Positions 34,601-44,400 of a stretch of 64,000 nt of DNA are shown here, one piece after another; positions within the stretch are counted from its first letter, which is position 1; every line of letters starts with the position of its first letter. The translations under genes were made by a program, and so were the position numbers. The DNA is from Spirosoma validum (GTDB taxonomy: Bacteria; Bacteroidota; Bacteroidia; Cytophagales; Spirosomataceae). The DNA lies in assembly GCF_014699035.1 (NCBI RefSeq), contig NZ_JACXAA010000014.1, positions 62,001-126,000 on the forward strand, read 5' to 3'. Below the pieces are notes generated by a model. It saw nothing but the letters and a program-made list of their open reading frames with translations, did not search any database and was not told the origin of the DNA.

Positions 34601-35861
34601 GGGCGAAATGGAAAAAGTTTTCTATAACCTGCTCCTGAATGCGTTTAAATTCACCCCGGCGGGCGGAACAATTTCCGTACGTCTGCGTCAGGATGCCGAT
34701 GCCGGTAATCAGGCCGTCATGGTTGTTGAGGATTCGGGAAGTGGGATTCCAGCGGGCGAGCTGGAACACATTTTCAACCGGTTTTATCAGGTCAATCAGC
34801 CCAGGGATCATAACTCCGGCTTCGGTCTTGGCCTAGCCCTCAGCAAAAGTATTGTTGATCAGCATAACGGGCAGATTGGCGTTGAGAGTCGGCAGTTCGA
34901 CGCACAGCACCCGGGTTTCACGCGCTTTACCATTACGCTTCCCTTAACCGTCCCTGAGTCACGTGATCAGCTACCTGCCGATTACGTAGCAGACAGTCCA
35001 GTCTCTCTGTCGAGCTTGTCCTTACCAGTCTCGTTTGTGGAGCTGACACCAGGGTTACCCGAAATAGAAAATGGCATTGATTCCAGCAAGCCACTGCTTA
35101 TGATCGTCGAAGACCAGCACGACATTCGTATCTATATCCGGGATTTGTTTTCGACGGATTATCAGGTTATTGAGGCTATGGATGGGGCCGCTGCCTGGGA
35201 AAAAGCTTCGCACCTGTTACCTGACCTGATCATCACCGACGTAGCCATGCCCGTCATGGATGGCTTAGCGCTGACTCACCGGCTTAAATCGGACCCGAGA
35301 ACCAATCACATTCCCGTGATTATGCTCACGGCCAAAGACAGCATGGACAACCAGTTAACGGGTCTCCAGACTGGTGCTGATGACTACCTAGCCAAACCGT
35401 TCCATCCACTACTCCTGCTGGCGCGCGTTCGGAATCTGTTAATGGTACGGGAGCAGTTAAAAGCAAAATACCATCGCATCGTTACGGTGCAGCCCCAGGC
35501 TCAGGAACTGGATCATCCGGACACCAAATTCCTCAACCAGCTTATGACTACATTGGATCGTCATCTGGCCGACGCCGATTTTAACGTAGCGAGTCTAGTT
35601 GGTGAGATGGGTATGAGTCGCCCGGTGCTGTTCCGAAAAGTGAAAATGCTGACAGGTTTGTCGGTTATTGATCTGTTGCGGACAACCCGACTCAAAAAAG
35701 CAGAAATGTTGCTGAAACAAAAGAAAACAAGCGTAGCCGAAGTAGCGTTTGCCGTTGGCTTCAATGATCCCAAATATTTCAGCCGAGCCTTCCGCGCGGA
35801 GTTTGGCCGAACGCCCACCGAATACAGCAATCAGTTATCGGAACCGTTGGAGGTGGCCTAA
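31686..35861 (+). CDS. Hybrid two-component system sensor/regulator (HTCS)
   Basis: This 1391-residue protein combines a whole signalling pathway. A signal peptide is followed by about 14 two-component-propeller repeats (FMWFGTQDGLNRY, NLWVGTSGGLTK, RLWIGTRDQGLNL) and a Y_Y_Y domain (RYAYRLIGFDKDWNYV), all periplasmic. A membrane helix (about 800-820) leads to HisKA with His868 in TEIAHEIRTPL, HATPase_c (FYNLLLNAFKFTP, GFGLGLALSKSI), a receiver domain with Asp1185 in LIITDVAMPVMDG, and a C-terminal AraC-type HTH (about 1270-1385). Such regulators sense a glycan fragment and activate a glycan utilisation locus. None directly adjoins it; the uronate locus begins 2.7 kb downstream and is the nearest candidate. 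Confidence 0.95.
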   Translation: MNPAKLISLSWLLAVYGFLLSQAALGQSDVQTFSHLTVEEGLSQSSVYAIAQDSKGFMWFGTQDGLNRYDSHRMVVYQRQNGQKNSFASNTINSLLVDKQDRLWVGTSKGLARYRPQQDDFERIPFTKNDFTGLPDSTITNLFEDRQQNLWVGTLRGLYRLKTKKPYRYESLANLTIKQRNVSNLYIRAMYEDRDHNLWVGTSGGLTKLSPTASGRFQLTNYFLEAADSVNHNASNGINAIAEDKTGRLWLGTERNGIALFDKQAGRVVSWNVAPHLDLSTQTVRTILPDTKGNFWVGTMAGLYIIAQDGSRVRTLTNQPADPNSLSDNSVRSLFRDQDGSFWIGTYYGGVDMYSPLARQFGSFRPLDRRGGMPFKIASAMIPAYNTNQLWLGTEDRGLFLVNRDKTIARQYTHDPKNPQSLANDKVKCLLTDGANGLWIGTIKGLNYLDLRKQTMARFLHEPNNPHSLPNDRIYDLKRDKQGALWILTNRGGLCRFDPITRSFIQYSHQPDNNRSLSANNALCLLVDSNDALWVGTTGGLNRKLSSSNAFVRFMHDDDHSSSISSNHITCLLEDRQHRLWIGTRDQGLNLLMPDQRSFTHFTTKEGLPSNSLVGMQEDKQGALWISTDKGLAQFIPERSTFIGYNKNDGLVCKEFTTNSTYQDARGYLYFGGYNGIVQFHPDSIRRNTKIPTLAFTQLRLFNEPVTSLRPGDQETGLDYKHGLTFTHRQNVFSLDFAAFNYINSAKNRYAYRLIGFDKDWNYVSEPRAMYMNLEPGSYVLQVKGANNDDVWNPQPLELTIDVLPPFWKTAWAYLFYALTFLYLLKLWSRLNRKRLQLTHDLLVEHTEKARQQELHQTKLNFFTEIAHEIRTPLTLVTGPIEVLTDRYSDDPFLQKQLSLMRNSTDRLLRLLNQLLDFRKHETGNHPPKLQETDLVILLRTITDSFQEHARSCGVTLTNKSEVATLLTWVDAGEMEKVFYNLLLNAFKFTPAGGTISVRLRQDADAGNQAVMVVEDSGSGIPAGELEHIFNRFYQVNQPRDHNSGFGLGLALSKSIVDQHNGQIGVESRQFDAQHPGFTRFTITLPLTVPESRDQLPADYVADSPVSLSSLSLPVSFVELTPGLPEIENGIDSSKPLLMIVEDQHDIRIYIRDLFSTDYQVIEAMDGAAAWEKASHLLPDLIITDVAMPVMDGLALTHRLKSDPRTNHIPVIMLTAKDSMDNQLTGLQTGADDYLAKPFHPLLLLARVRNLLMVREQLKAKYHRIVTVQPQAQELDHPDTKFLNQLMTTLDRHLADADFNVASLVGEMGMSRPVLFRKVKMLTGLSVIDLLRTTRLKKAEMLLKQKKTSVAEVAFAVGFNDPKYFSRAFRAEFGRTPTEYSNQLSEPLEVA

Positions 35862-36062
35862 CTCACCTCTTCGTATTGGTGGTCTTCAGACGATAAATCC
35901 CCCCTCATCGGGCGTATTGGTTTGTTCCATTTCGAAATGAATAGCTAATCTATTGTTCAGAAGTAGCTTGCCTAAAAATTAATTCGTTTAACACCGTCTA
36001 TATAGTATGTTTACGTCTGTTGCTTTTTTAACTTGATAACCTCTATCGCTTTATCACTCTTG

Positions 36063-38045
36063 ATGAAATCCATTACTCGTCTTGTAAACAATCTACTTTT
36101 AGTCAGCATTCTGCTAGTCAGTGCGTTTCCAGTAGCTCAGGCGCAGGTGATCACCCAACGGTTTGCCCCTGGCACTAAGTCGCTGCCTACAGAGCCGATC
36201 CCAACGCTAACGCTGCCACCCGTTGATCTCACGACTTATCTGCTTGAGGATGCGCAACGAACGAAAGATCAGTCCCCCTTCCGATTTGGGGCCAATATTG
36301 CCGTTGATATTGATTTGCTCACGGTAGCCAGTCGAACCGACACCCCCACCGAACGGATTTACCGCTACCAGTTATACTCAGCGGGTGCCTATTCTCTAAA
36401 CCTGATCCTGGATCAGTTGACACTGGTCTCCGGCGCTCAGCTTTATCTGTATGATCCAGCCGTCACCATGCAGATTGGCCCCATTACCGATCAGCAGAAT
36501 ATACGAACCGGTGAATTCTGGTCTGATCTGCTTCAGGGCGACCGTCTGATTCTGGAACTGCGTGAACCGATCAATTCTCCTATTGCCAGCCAGGTGCATA
36601 TTCGAAACGTAGTGCATGGCTATAAAAACGTGTTTCCTTCTCAGGAGAAAATCAATGAATCAGGCAGTTGCGAGGTGAATATGGCCTGTTTTCCCGCTCG
36701 TCAGTTTGAAGGGGATGGGGTGATTATCATTCTAACGAGTGGAGGCTCTGCTTACTGCACGGGGTCTATCCTCAACGACAGTCGACAAAGTTTTCGCTCG
36801 TTTTTGCTATCGGCCAATCACTGTGGAGTTGCCGACAATTCGCTCATTCGGTTTAAGTATCAAAGCCCCAACTGTACGCCCACCAGTGCCCCGGCGCAAA
36901 CCGTCACCATGAACGGCTCCGACTTCCGGGCCAATTATGCAGGCTCGGACGTATCGTTGCGTGAACTTAAACAGCAAATTCCAGCAACTGCTAGCGTAAC
37001 CTATCTGGGCTGGAATCGGACGAATGCCAATGCCAGTAACGCCTTCGGCATTCATCATCCGGAAGGCGACGTCAAGAAAATATCGTTCACGAATGCGAAT
37101 ACTGAATTTGCTACGTATGGCGGGGCTAATACCTTGCTGGCCTATTGGAATAATCAGGGCGTAACTGAACCGGGATCGTCGGGCTCTCCCCTGTTCGATG
37201 GCAATGGACGGGTCATTGGTCAATTGTATGGAGGCCCTTCTACGTGTGCGGCAACGGGTACTAGCCGTTCCGATTATTATGGTCGCTTCTTTACGTCCTG
37301 GACCGGCGGAGGCACGGCTTCCTCTCGGTTGAGTAACTGGCTGGACCCAACCAACCTGGGCAATTTGACAACCAGCGGAGTTAAATCAGCCTTGAGTGGG
37401 CCGACTACGGTAACGAACGCGGGTTCGTTTTCCATGAATACGGGCACGGCTTCCGTTACGTCCTGGAGCATTGCCGGGGCAGCCAGCGCGGTAACACCCA
37501 CCTCGGGAACGGGCAACGTAGCCAATCTGGCCGTTCTCAGTTCGGTGAATTCACTGACCATCGTCTTTTCCGTTAATGCCGGACAGAGCTATCCCATTCA
37601 GTTCAGTCAGGTGTTTGATGCGGTCAAAACCTCCGACATCATCCCCATCGTCTACGCTCGTCCTTCTCCGGTATACGGCTCATCTACAGTTAGTCTGGTA
37701 GTGGATGTTGTCGAGCTTAACTCCGTAGCAACGAATGGCCTCATCACCGTTAAAGTGACAAAAGATACCAAAGCCACTCTTACCTTCGATGGCAGCCTGA
37801 CAACCCTGGGAGGACGTAGTGTGCAGAACAGTAGCTGGACCTTTAGTTCCGATGCAAACTATTACACGCTAACGACCACGCAACCCGTTACGGGAGGAGA
37901 TAAACTAAGCCTGGGTTTGGACGGAATACTCAATGCCGCCAGCACAACAGGGGTAGTCAACTGTAGCGCCACGGTAATTGGTGGTGGTGATGGCAAACTA
38001 AACAACAACGTCGACGCGGACAAGATCGAGTATTTCCAGCAATAA
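36063..38045 (+). CDS. Secreted trypsin-like serine protease, lysyl-endopeptidase type
   Basis: The ATG at 36063 starts a signal peptide (MKSITRLVNNLLLVSILLVS...VAQAQ); an in-frame TTG at 36033 is rejected. The 660-residue protein has an N-terminal region of about 190 residues (GAYSLNLILDQLTLVSGAQL) seen in gliding-bacterial proteases, then a chymotrypsin-fold domain with His253 (LLSANHC), Asp296 (AGSDVSLREL) and Ser373 (GSSGSPLFDGNG). Cysteines at CEVNMACF, YCTG and NHC fit the disulphides of Achromobacter protease I. Two C-terminal beta domains follow (about 430-650), one ending KLNNNVDADKIEYFQQ. It does not end with a clear type IX sorting domain. It degrades extracellular protein; lysine specificity is not proven. 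Confidence 0.85.
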   Translation: MKSITRLVNNLLLVSILLVSAFPVAQAQVITQRFAPGTKSLPTEPIPTLTLPPVDLTTYLLEDAQRTKDQSPFRFGANIAVDIDLLTVASRTDTPTERIYRYQLYSAGAYSLNLILDQLTLVSGAQLYLYDPAVTMQIGPITDQQNIRTGEFWSDLLQGDRLILELREPINSPIASQVHIRNVVHGYKNVFPSQEKINESGSCEVNMACFPARQFEGDGVIIILTSGGSAYCTGSILNDSRQSFRSFLLSANHCGVADNSLIRFKYQSPNCTPTSAPAQTVTMNGSDFRANYAGSDVSLRELKQQIPATASVTYLGWNRTNANASNAFGIHHPEGDVKKISFTNANTEFATYGGANTLLAYWNNQGVTEPGSSGSPLFDGNGRVIGQLYGGPSTCAATGTSRSDYYGRFFTSWTGGGTASSRLSNWLDPTNLGNLTTSGVKSALSGPTTVTNAGSFSMNTGTASVTSWSIAGAASAVTPTSGTGNVANLAVLSSVNSLTIVFSVNAGQSYPIQFSQVFDAVKTSDIIPIVYARPSPVYGSSTVSLVVDVVELNSVATNGLITVKVTKDTKATLTFDGSLTTLGGRSVQNSSWTFSSDANYYTLTTTQPVTGGDKLSLGLDGILNAASTTGVVNCSATVIGGGDGKLNNNVDADKIEYFQQ

Positions 38046-38058
38046 ACATGCGCTTTCC

Positions 38059-38565
38059 TTACTCAGCAAGGTTATGCATTGAGTCAATCACTCGCTGGGC
38101 CTGATCGCCTTTGTTGGTGCCAAGCAATACATACTCTTTCGTATGGAGTACGATTTGAATACCTGTGTTTCCAGAGACATTAAAAGCACTGTTTTTGGGG
38201 TAGTTTCGATATCCCCAACCGCCATATTCTTTTAACGGACTGTATTTTCGAACGTAACATGCTTTAATCTCGCGCCAGGGAATACATGTTGGCTTACGTT
38301 GAAATGGATGGAACTGATAAGCAATACCCCGCACGCTAATGGTAGTGGCTAGATGGGCCGTCCACATAAAGTAGGTGAGTAAAAAACTACCAATCAGAAA
38401 GATGATCAAAACAGCATCCGGCGCAGATTTAGTGCCGAATGGATGTCCCAATATGATTTGCTGGACAAACCCGTAGATGAAGAATAGATTGATAAACACC
38501 AGCAGCCCGATGACCAGAAGCTGACGAAAATATTGTTTCTCCGTAAACAAAGGTTGATTCTCCAT
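38059..38565 (-). CDS. Membrane protein with two helices and a PH-like domain
   Basis: The 168-residue product has two hydrophobic segments (LLVIGLLVFINLFFIYGFV and VLIIFLIGSFLLTYFMW) followed by a soluble beta domain with GIAYQFHPFQ, PWREIKACYVRKYSPLKEYG, GWGYR and IQIVLHTKEYVLLGT. This order is seen in small bacterial PH-domain proteins labelled DUF6141, of unknown function. It lies between the protease (convergent, 13-nt gap) and GH88 genes and seems unrelated to either. Confidence 0.7.
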   Translation of the reverse strand: MENQPLFTEKQYFRQLLVIGLLVFINLFFIYGFVQQIILGHPFGTKSAPDAVLIIFLIGSFLLTYFMWTAHLATTISVRGIAYQFHPFQRKPTCIPWREIKACYVRKYSPLKEYGGWGYRNYPKNSAFNVSGNTGIQIVLHTKEYVLLGTNKGDQAQRVIDSMHNLAE

Positions 38566-38614
38566 CTATGTGCACTGTATACGAACCTATGACTGACAAT
38601 ACGTAGTACAAGTA

Positions 38615-39823
38615 TCAATATAAAGACTTTTTCTCATTCAGTTTTTTAGACCGGAGGAGTGCTTCCAGAAAATAATAATCCGCGTAAATAATCGGGACGT
38701 CGACTTCGCTGTTCTGCGGCTTTGAGCCGGTACTGTGCAGCAAAATAAACCCGTGATTCTGCCCGACTGGCGATACGTATTGTTTGGCCAGATTCGTCAT
38801 TACCTGATCGGCTTTGGTACGATACTGAGCGCCATTTTTACTGTAGGTACTCAATTCATAAAGTCCGGAAGCCATCACCGTAGCGGCCGATACGTCGCGC
38901 GGTTCGTTGGGGATGCCCGGCGCATCGAAGTCATAATACGGAATCAGGTCACTGGGCATGTGCGGATGACTGAGCATGTAGCGGGCAATGGCTTCCGCCT
39001 GTTTCAGAAATTGCGGATCTCGGGTTTCGCGGTAGCAAAGGGTGTAGCCATACAGTCCCCATGCCTGCCCCCTCGCCCAGGCCGACTCGTGGCTGTAGCC
39101 CTGATGGGTGTTCTTCTTCAGCACCTTCCCCGTCAACGTATCATAATCGATAACGTGATAGGAGCTATGATCAGGCCGGTAATGATTTTTCATGGTCGTT
39201 CGGGCGTGTGTAACGGCGATCCTGTAAAACGTCGAGTCGCCGGTCAGGCGGGTAGCGGCAAACAACAGTTCCAGATTCATCATGTTGTCGATGATCACCG
39301 GCGATTGCCAGACTTCCTTGTGATGATCCCATGACCGAATAATCCCAGCCGTTGGTTTGAACCGTTTGATCAGGGTCTTCGCACCCTGCACAATCACATC
39401 GCGATACGCTTTATCACCCGTCAGGCGGTACCCATTGCCGTAGCTGCAATACAGCTTAAAGCCCATATCGTGCGTACCGGCGTTCATTTTTTCGCTTTCC
39501 AGTTTGGCCGTGTACAGCCGTGCCTGATCGGCCCACTCTTTCTGACCCGTGTATTCGTAGAGATACCATAGTTCGCCGGGGAAAAATCCACTGGTCCAGT
39601 CGCGGGCCGCTACCAATTGCAAAGCTCCCTTCTCGTCAAGCGATCGGGGCGATACCAACGTTGGTTTACTACTAGTCTGACTAACAGCCGCTACGTCGGT
39701 TAGCAGCAATCGGGTCTGTTGCTCGGCTTGTTTGAACGCCGTTTTGATGAGCGAATCGGGTATAAGGCTTGTCAGTAAGCCAACCAGACCTAAAGAAGTT
39801 AGGAGGAGTTTAGGCGTTTGCAT
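38615..39823 (-). CDS. GH88 unsaturated glucuronyl hydrolase
   Basis: The 402-residue protein has an N-terminal hydrophobic segment and an (alpha/alpha)6 barrel with GH88 motifs: SGFFPGELWYLYEYTG, GTHDMGFKLYCSYGNGYRLT (the first catalytic Asp), VIIDNMMNLELLF (the second Asp region), SHESAWARGQAWGLYGY, DVSAATVMASGLYEL and IIYADYYFLEAL. GH88 enzymes hydrate and release the 4,5-unsaturated uronic acid that polysaccharide lyases leave at the non-reducing end. Its operon partner is the lyase-like gene at 39909, separated by a REP-like palindrome, and more lyases lie across the divergent promoter, so it completes the depolymerisation of a uronate polymer. Confidence 0.92.
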   Translation of the reverse strand: MQTPKLLLTSLGLVGLLTSLIPDSLIKTAFKQAEQQTRLLLTDVAAVSQTSSKPTLVSPRSLDEKGALQLVAARDWTSGFFPGELWYLYEYTGQKEWADQARLYTAKLESEKMNAGTHDMGFKLYCSYGNGYRLTGDKAYRDVIVQGAKTLIKRFKPTAGIIRSWDHHKEVWQSPVIIDNMMNLELLFAATRLTGDSTFYRIAVTHARTTMKNHYRPDHSSYHVIDYDTLTGKVLKKNTHQGYSHESAWARGQAWGLYGYTLCYRETRDPQFLKQAEAIARYMLSHPHMPSDLIPYYDFDAPGIPNEPRDVSAATVMASGLYELSTYSKNGAQYRTKADQVMTNLAKQYVSPVGQNHGFILLHSTGSKPQNSEVDVPIIYADYYFLEALLRSKKLNEKKSLY

Positions 39824-39836
39824 AGGGTTTGATATG

Positions 39837-39908
39837 AGTAGCCTGGACGGCCACGTCCGGTTTTTTTATTTGCTGTCTATTCACCCGGACGTGGCCGTCC
39901 AGGCTACT
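39837..39908. repeat. GTAG-type REP inverted pair between lyase and GH88 genes
   Basis: Perfect 24-bp arms (39837-39860 and 39885-39908). Each arm is GTAGCCT followed by the small stem GGACG-GCCA-CGTCC, the GTAG-plus-hairpin form of classical REP sequences handled by RAYT transposases. It occupies almost the whole 85-nt gap. Confidence 0.85.
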
Positions 39909-41081
39909 TTAATTTAGCCAGATCAATGGATTCCGAATAGGCAGATTACGTAGCACTTCCTCCACCTGCGGGTCATGGTCGAGTTTCTTCCAGGTATCGA
40001 GCCACTCATTTTGCTTGTAAGCCACAGCGCCAAAAACCAGAAACGGCTGCGCAACGGGCCAGTCATTCCAGTACATGACGTCGGGTTTTAATGGCCAACT
40101 CGCTTTGTTGACGACAAAAGGGTGCAGATACGTAATGCCCTGGCGAATGCTACGTCCATCGGGTGTCTGATACGTCCAGAGGTTATCGGTGGGTGTCGAT
40201 AAAATCTGACAGATCGTCGTCATGGCGTCGAGGTTAAACAGTGAGTACCCATACGGTTTGGTTCGGCGCAACTCCTGCGGAAAGCTCCCATCAGCCGCCA
40301 TCTGCTCGGGTAGCAATACGTTCCTGTAGCGATTTCGGCAGAAGGTCAGGAGTGAATCGTTGTTCGTGAGTCGGGCAAACGAAGCAACCTGCATCACCCA
40401 GCACGTACCGTGGTTGTTTTTGGCGTTCATCTCATCTTTCCCGTACGGATGCGTCGTCAGCCAGGTTAGGTAGTCCGCAAACCAGCGTCGGATGGCGGCT
40501 ACTGATTGTTTGTTGACACTCTTTGCCTGTTCTATCGCCCGCAGCCCCTGCGCCACTTCCATCAGGTGAATCGTATCGATAATGCCAATACCCCGACCGG
40601 TAAATCGCCCTTTGATCGCCTGCGCATACAGCAGCGACGGGTTCATTCGCGTAGCGGAATCAACGAACCAGGCGTTCAGATGCCGAAACGCCTGCCGAAC
40701 GTAGCGCTCATCGTGCGTTAATACGTACGCGGAAGCCAGCGCGCCTACAATCCGACTGAATCGAATCATCGCCTGCCGGTGGGCCACGAAGTTATCGGGG
40801 TTCGTCATCCCATCGCGCTGAATATACGGGCCTTGTCGGTTTGTCGAATCCGGCCACCAATAATCGCCCTCCGAAAAGAAATCGTGTTTCCCACCCGCGC
40901 TTCGGACGGAGGTTTGCGCCGTTACGGTAACGGGTTCCTGCTGCATCGCCCAACGTGCTTCGGCCAGACTATGCGGTTTCAACGTAGCCACAAGAACCGT
41001 TCGCTCAACCGATTGACCATAGACAATTCCCACCGACAGTTGGCAGATCATTAGGCAATACGTCAGGAATTGACTATACAT
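39909..41081 (-). CDS. Alginate-lyase-family (PF05426/PL38-like) polysaccharide lyase
   Basis: The 390-residue protein has a signal peptide (to about residue 22) and an (alpha/alpha) toroid. The alginate-lyase family signature is GDYWWPDST (72-80) with GPYIQRDGMTNPDNF, then LLYAQAIKGRFTGRGIGIID and KNNHGTCWVMQVASFA with Asn222/Asn223 and His224 as likely catalytic residues. The family (PL5/PL38) cleaves alginate or beta-1,4-glucuronan by beta-elimination. A paralogue with the same motifs is at 48003-49205, suggesting endo/exo division of labour or two linkages. It is transcribed away from susC and shares a 325-nt intergenic control region with it. Confidence 0.85.
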   Translation of the reverse strand: MYSQFLTYCLMICQLSVGIVYGQSVERTVLVATLKPHSLAEARWAMQQEPVTVTAQTSVRSAGGKHDFFSEGDYWWPDSTNRQGPYIQRDGMTNPDNFVAHRQAMIRFSRIVGALASAYVLTHDERYVRQAFRHLNAWFVDSATRMNPSLLYAQAIKGRFTGRGIGIIDTIHLMEVAQGLRAIEQAKSVNKQSVAAIRRWFADYLTWLTTHPYGKDEMNAKNNHGTCWVMQVASFARLTNNDSLLTFCRNRYRNVLLPEQMAADGSFPQELRRTKPYGYSLFNLDAMTTICQILSTPTDNLWTYQTPDGRSIRQGITYLHPFVVNKASWPLKPDVMYWNDWPVAQPFLVFGAVAYKQNEWLDTWKKLDHDPQVEEVLRNLPIRNPLIWLN

Positions 41082-41195
41082 GGATCAGGAAAGTTAAAGC
41101 ACAATGGACAGGATATAAACGAGTAACGAGATCAGCAGCATCAGCGATCCGATCTCCGCCAGGGTTACGGTAAACCTGTCTTTTCTCACTCGTTC

Positions 41196-41324
41196 CGTTC
41201 ATCTAGTTTTTACACTGCAAGTTTAGCACTGGACAGCTATCTAGATGTTACGTCAATTGCTCAAAAAGGAGGACAAATCGTTCAGTGGGTTAAAAACCGT
41301 TCAAAAGGGTGGACAGAGCGTTCA
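41196..41324 (+). promoter_or_regulatory. Phased CGTTCA direct repeats upstream of the uronate susC
   Basis: CGTTCA occurs at 41196, 41279, 41298 and 41319. The last three are 19 and 21 bp apart, two helical turns each, and two of them belong to a longer repeat, GGACA-n3-CGTTCA (41271-41284 and 41311-41324, 40 bp apart). This looks like a binding array for a dimeric regulator, such as the AraC-type output domain of an HTCS. No exact TAnnTTTG element is found between here and the susC start. The rest of the 41082-41406 gap holds nothing else I can name. Confidence 0.5.
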
Positions 41325-41406
41325 ATTTAGATTATTCCATTATTTTTTATTCACATGGCAATTAATATTGCTCCATCGAGCAAATTTTATACACCCGTTT
41401 AAGGCT

Positions 41407-44400
41407 ATGTGTAAACCTTTATCTTCTAAAATTTTTCTGTTAGTTCTCTACGGCTGTCTGGTATTCCTGCTGATCAGTAGGAATGCGGCCGGTCAAACCG
41501 TACCGTCAGGTAGCGGACAAAATTCGTCCACTGCCCGCCAAACATACAAATTCACGGGACGGGTCCTTGACGAAAAAGGCACCGGTCTGCCGGGCGCAAC
41601 GGTTGTGCTGAAAAACGACGCCAGAAGCGGAACCACCTCCGATGCCGACGGCAAATTCACGATCAATGTTCCGACGGGTGGCGGCACGCTGGCTGTATCG
41701 GCGATTGGGTACCTGGGAAAAGAAGTCGCCATTACCAGCGAAACGACCATTGACGTAACGATGGCCCCCGATATCAAGACGCTGAATGAGGTAGTCGTTG
41801 TCGGGTACGGTACGCAGAAAAAGGAAAACCTCACGGGCGCCGTAGCAGCCATTACCATCGACGACAAAATTTCGAGTCGCACACTCGCTAACGTATCGTC
41901 GGGATTATCGGGACTGGTACCAGGCTTGTCGGTGCAGCAATCGACTGGGCAGGCAGGACGTAGCGGAGCCGCGCTGATCATTCGCGGACTGGGTACAGTC
42001 AATAATTCCGGGCCGCTCATTGTGGTGGACGGTATGCCGGACGTCGATATCAACCGGATCGACATGAACGACGTAGCGAGCATTTCAGTGCTGAAAGATG
42101 CCGCGTCGGCATCGGTGTATGGATCGCGGGCGTCGAACGGGGTGGTATTGATCACAACCAAGAATGGCTCACAGAACAAGAAAGCGCAGATCAGTTATAC
42201 CGGCACGTACGGGCTCTCGCAGCCAACCAATTTCTACACCTATTTCGCCGACTATCCGCGTTCGCTGACCATGCACTTGCGGGCCTCAGGAGCCGGCGCG
42301 TCGTCCACTACGTATCGCTACGGAACGGTGGAAGAATGGCTTTCTAAAGGCCTGGTCGATCCCATCAAATACCCGAATACGGACTGGTGGAAGACAATTT
42401 TGCGCGACAATGGCCGGATACAGACGCACAACCTGTCGGCAGCGGGTGGTACCGATAAAATGAACTTCTATTTGTCGGCCGGTATCTACGACGAACTAGG
42501 TGTGTTGATCGAGCACGATTACAAACGCTACAACACCCGGTTCAATCTGGATTACAAAGTTCGCGACAACATCAAAGTCGGCATTCGGATGGACGGTCAA
42601 TGGTCGAAACAGAAATTTGCCAACTCGGAAGGGCTCATTACGTATAGCGGCACCGCGGGCTACGACATTCGTTACGCGATTGCCGGTATTCTGCCGTATA
42701 ACGATGCCACAAATCAGTATGGTGGCATCATGGCCTACGGCGAAGATGCCTTTGCGCGAAACATGCTCTCGCTGTTTCAGGTCAACCACAACTTTCGGGA
42801 TCGTCAGGAAATTAACGCCAACCTCTACGGCGAATGGACCCTGCTGCCAGGATTGACACTCCGTGGCGACTACGGACTACGTTATTACAATCAATTCACC
42901 AAATCCTACTCTGACCCAACCGACGAGTGGAATTTTCAGACGGGTCTGTTATCCCGTAACCTGGTAGCTCCCAGCGCGGGTATCAGCAACAGCACGAACC
43001 AAGGCTTTAAAACCCTGCTTCAGGGCCGTGCTACGTATAACAAGACTTTATTCGGCAATCATCAGCTAAGTTTATTGGCGGCCTATACGGAAGAATACTG
43101 GTTTAACCGCAACCTGTCGGCCAGTCGTCAGGACCGGATCAACCCACTGCTGAGCGAAATCGACGCGGCTCTAACGACGACCCAGGCCGCTGGTGGTAAC
43201 TCTGACGCCGAGGGACTTCGGTCGGGAATTGGCCGGATCAACTACGTAATCAACGACAAATATCTGTTCGAGGCCAACGCCCGCTACGACGGTTCCAGCA
43301 AGTTTCTGCCGGGGTTTCAGTATGGCTTCTTCCCGTCGGCTTCGGCTGGCTGGCGTTTCTCGGAGGAACCCTTTTTCAAACGTTTCTCGTCAGTGGTGTC
43401 GTCGGGTAAGGTCCGGGCGTCGATTGGGAAATTGGGGAATAACTCGGGCGTGGGTCGCTACGAACAGCGCGACATTTTCAACCTGACCAACTACATTCTC
43501 AACGGCAAGATTGTGAAAGGCTTCAGCTCGGCGAAGATCATCAACGAAGATTTCTCCTGGGAAGAAACCAACGTAACGAACCTGGGGCTTGACCTGGCGT
43601 TCTTCGGCGGTCGACTAACGAGCGAAATTGATTTTTATCAGAAACTGACCACGGGTATGATTCGTCCGTCGTCGCTGTCGTCGTTTTTGTCGGGTTACAA
43701 CGCGCCACGGGTCAACATCGGCAAGCTCCAGAACCGGGGTATGGAAATGAACCTGACGTACCGGGCGAAAGTGCGGGATGCAAACGTAGGCGCTACGTTG
43801 AACATGGCCTTCAACCGAAACAAGCTGCTGGAATGGAATGAATTTCTGGGCAAGGGCTATACCTACCTGAACCTCCCCTACCATTTCGCCTACAGCCGCG
43901 TATCGACGGGAATTGCGCAGAGCTGGGAAGATATTGCCAATGCGCCGTTCCAGGGCCAATATTTTTCGCCGGGCGATATTCTGTACAAAGACCTAAACGG
44001 CGACGGGCAGGTGAACGACGAGGACCGGCTAGCCCAACCGCAGTTTAACCGCGATCAGCCACTGGCTACGTACGGTCTGAATTTATTCGGCAACTGGCGC
44101 GGCTTCGACTTAAGCATTCTGTGGCAGGGCGCTAGTGGGCGCAAAGATTTCTGGCTGGAACCGTTCAATCAGGTGAACGTACCCTCGACACGGAACGCTT
44201 TCCAGGATTACCATTGGAACGATACGTGGAGCCTAGACAACCGAAGCGCTTCCTTACCCCGGCTCCTCACCGGATCAGGTGGCAACAACCAGGCGGAATC
44301 AACTTTCTGGCTGGATGACTTTAGCTACCTGCGGTTGAAAAACATTCAGGCGGGTTATAACATCCCCAGCAAATACACGAGTCGCATCGGGGTAAGTAAG

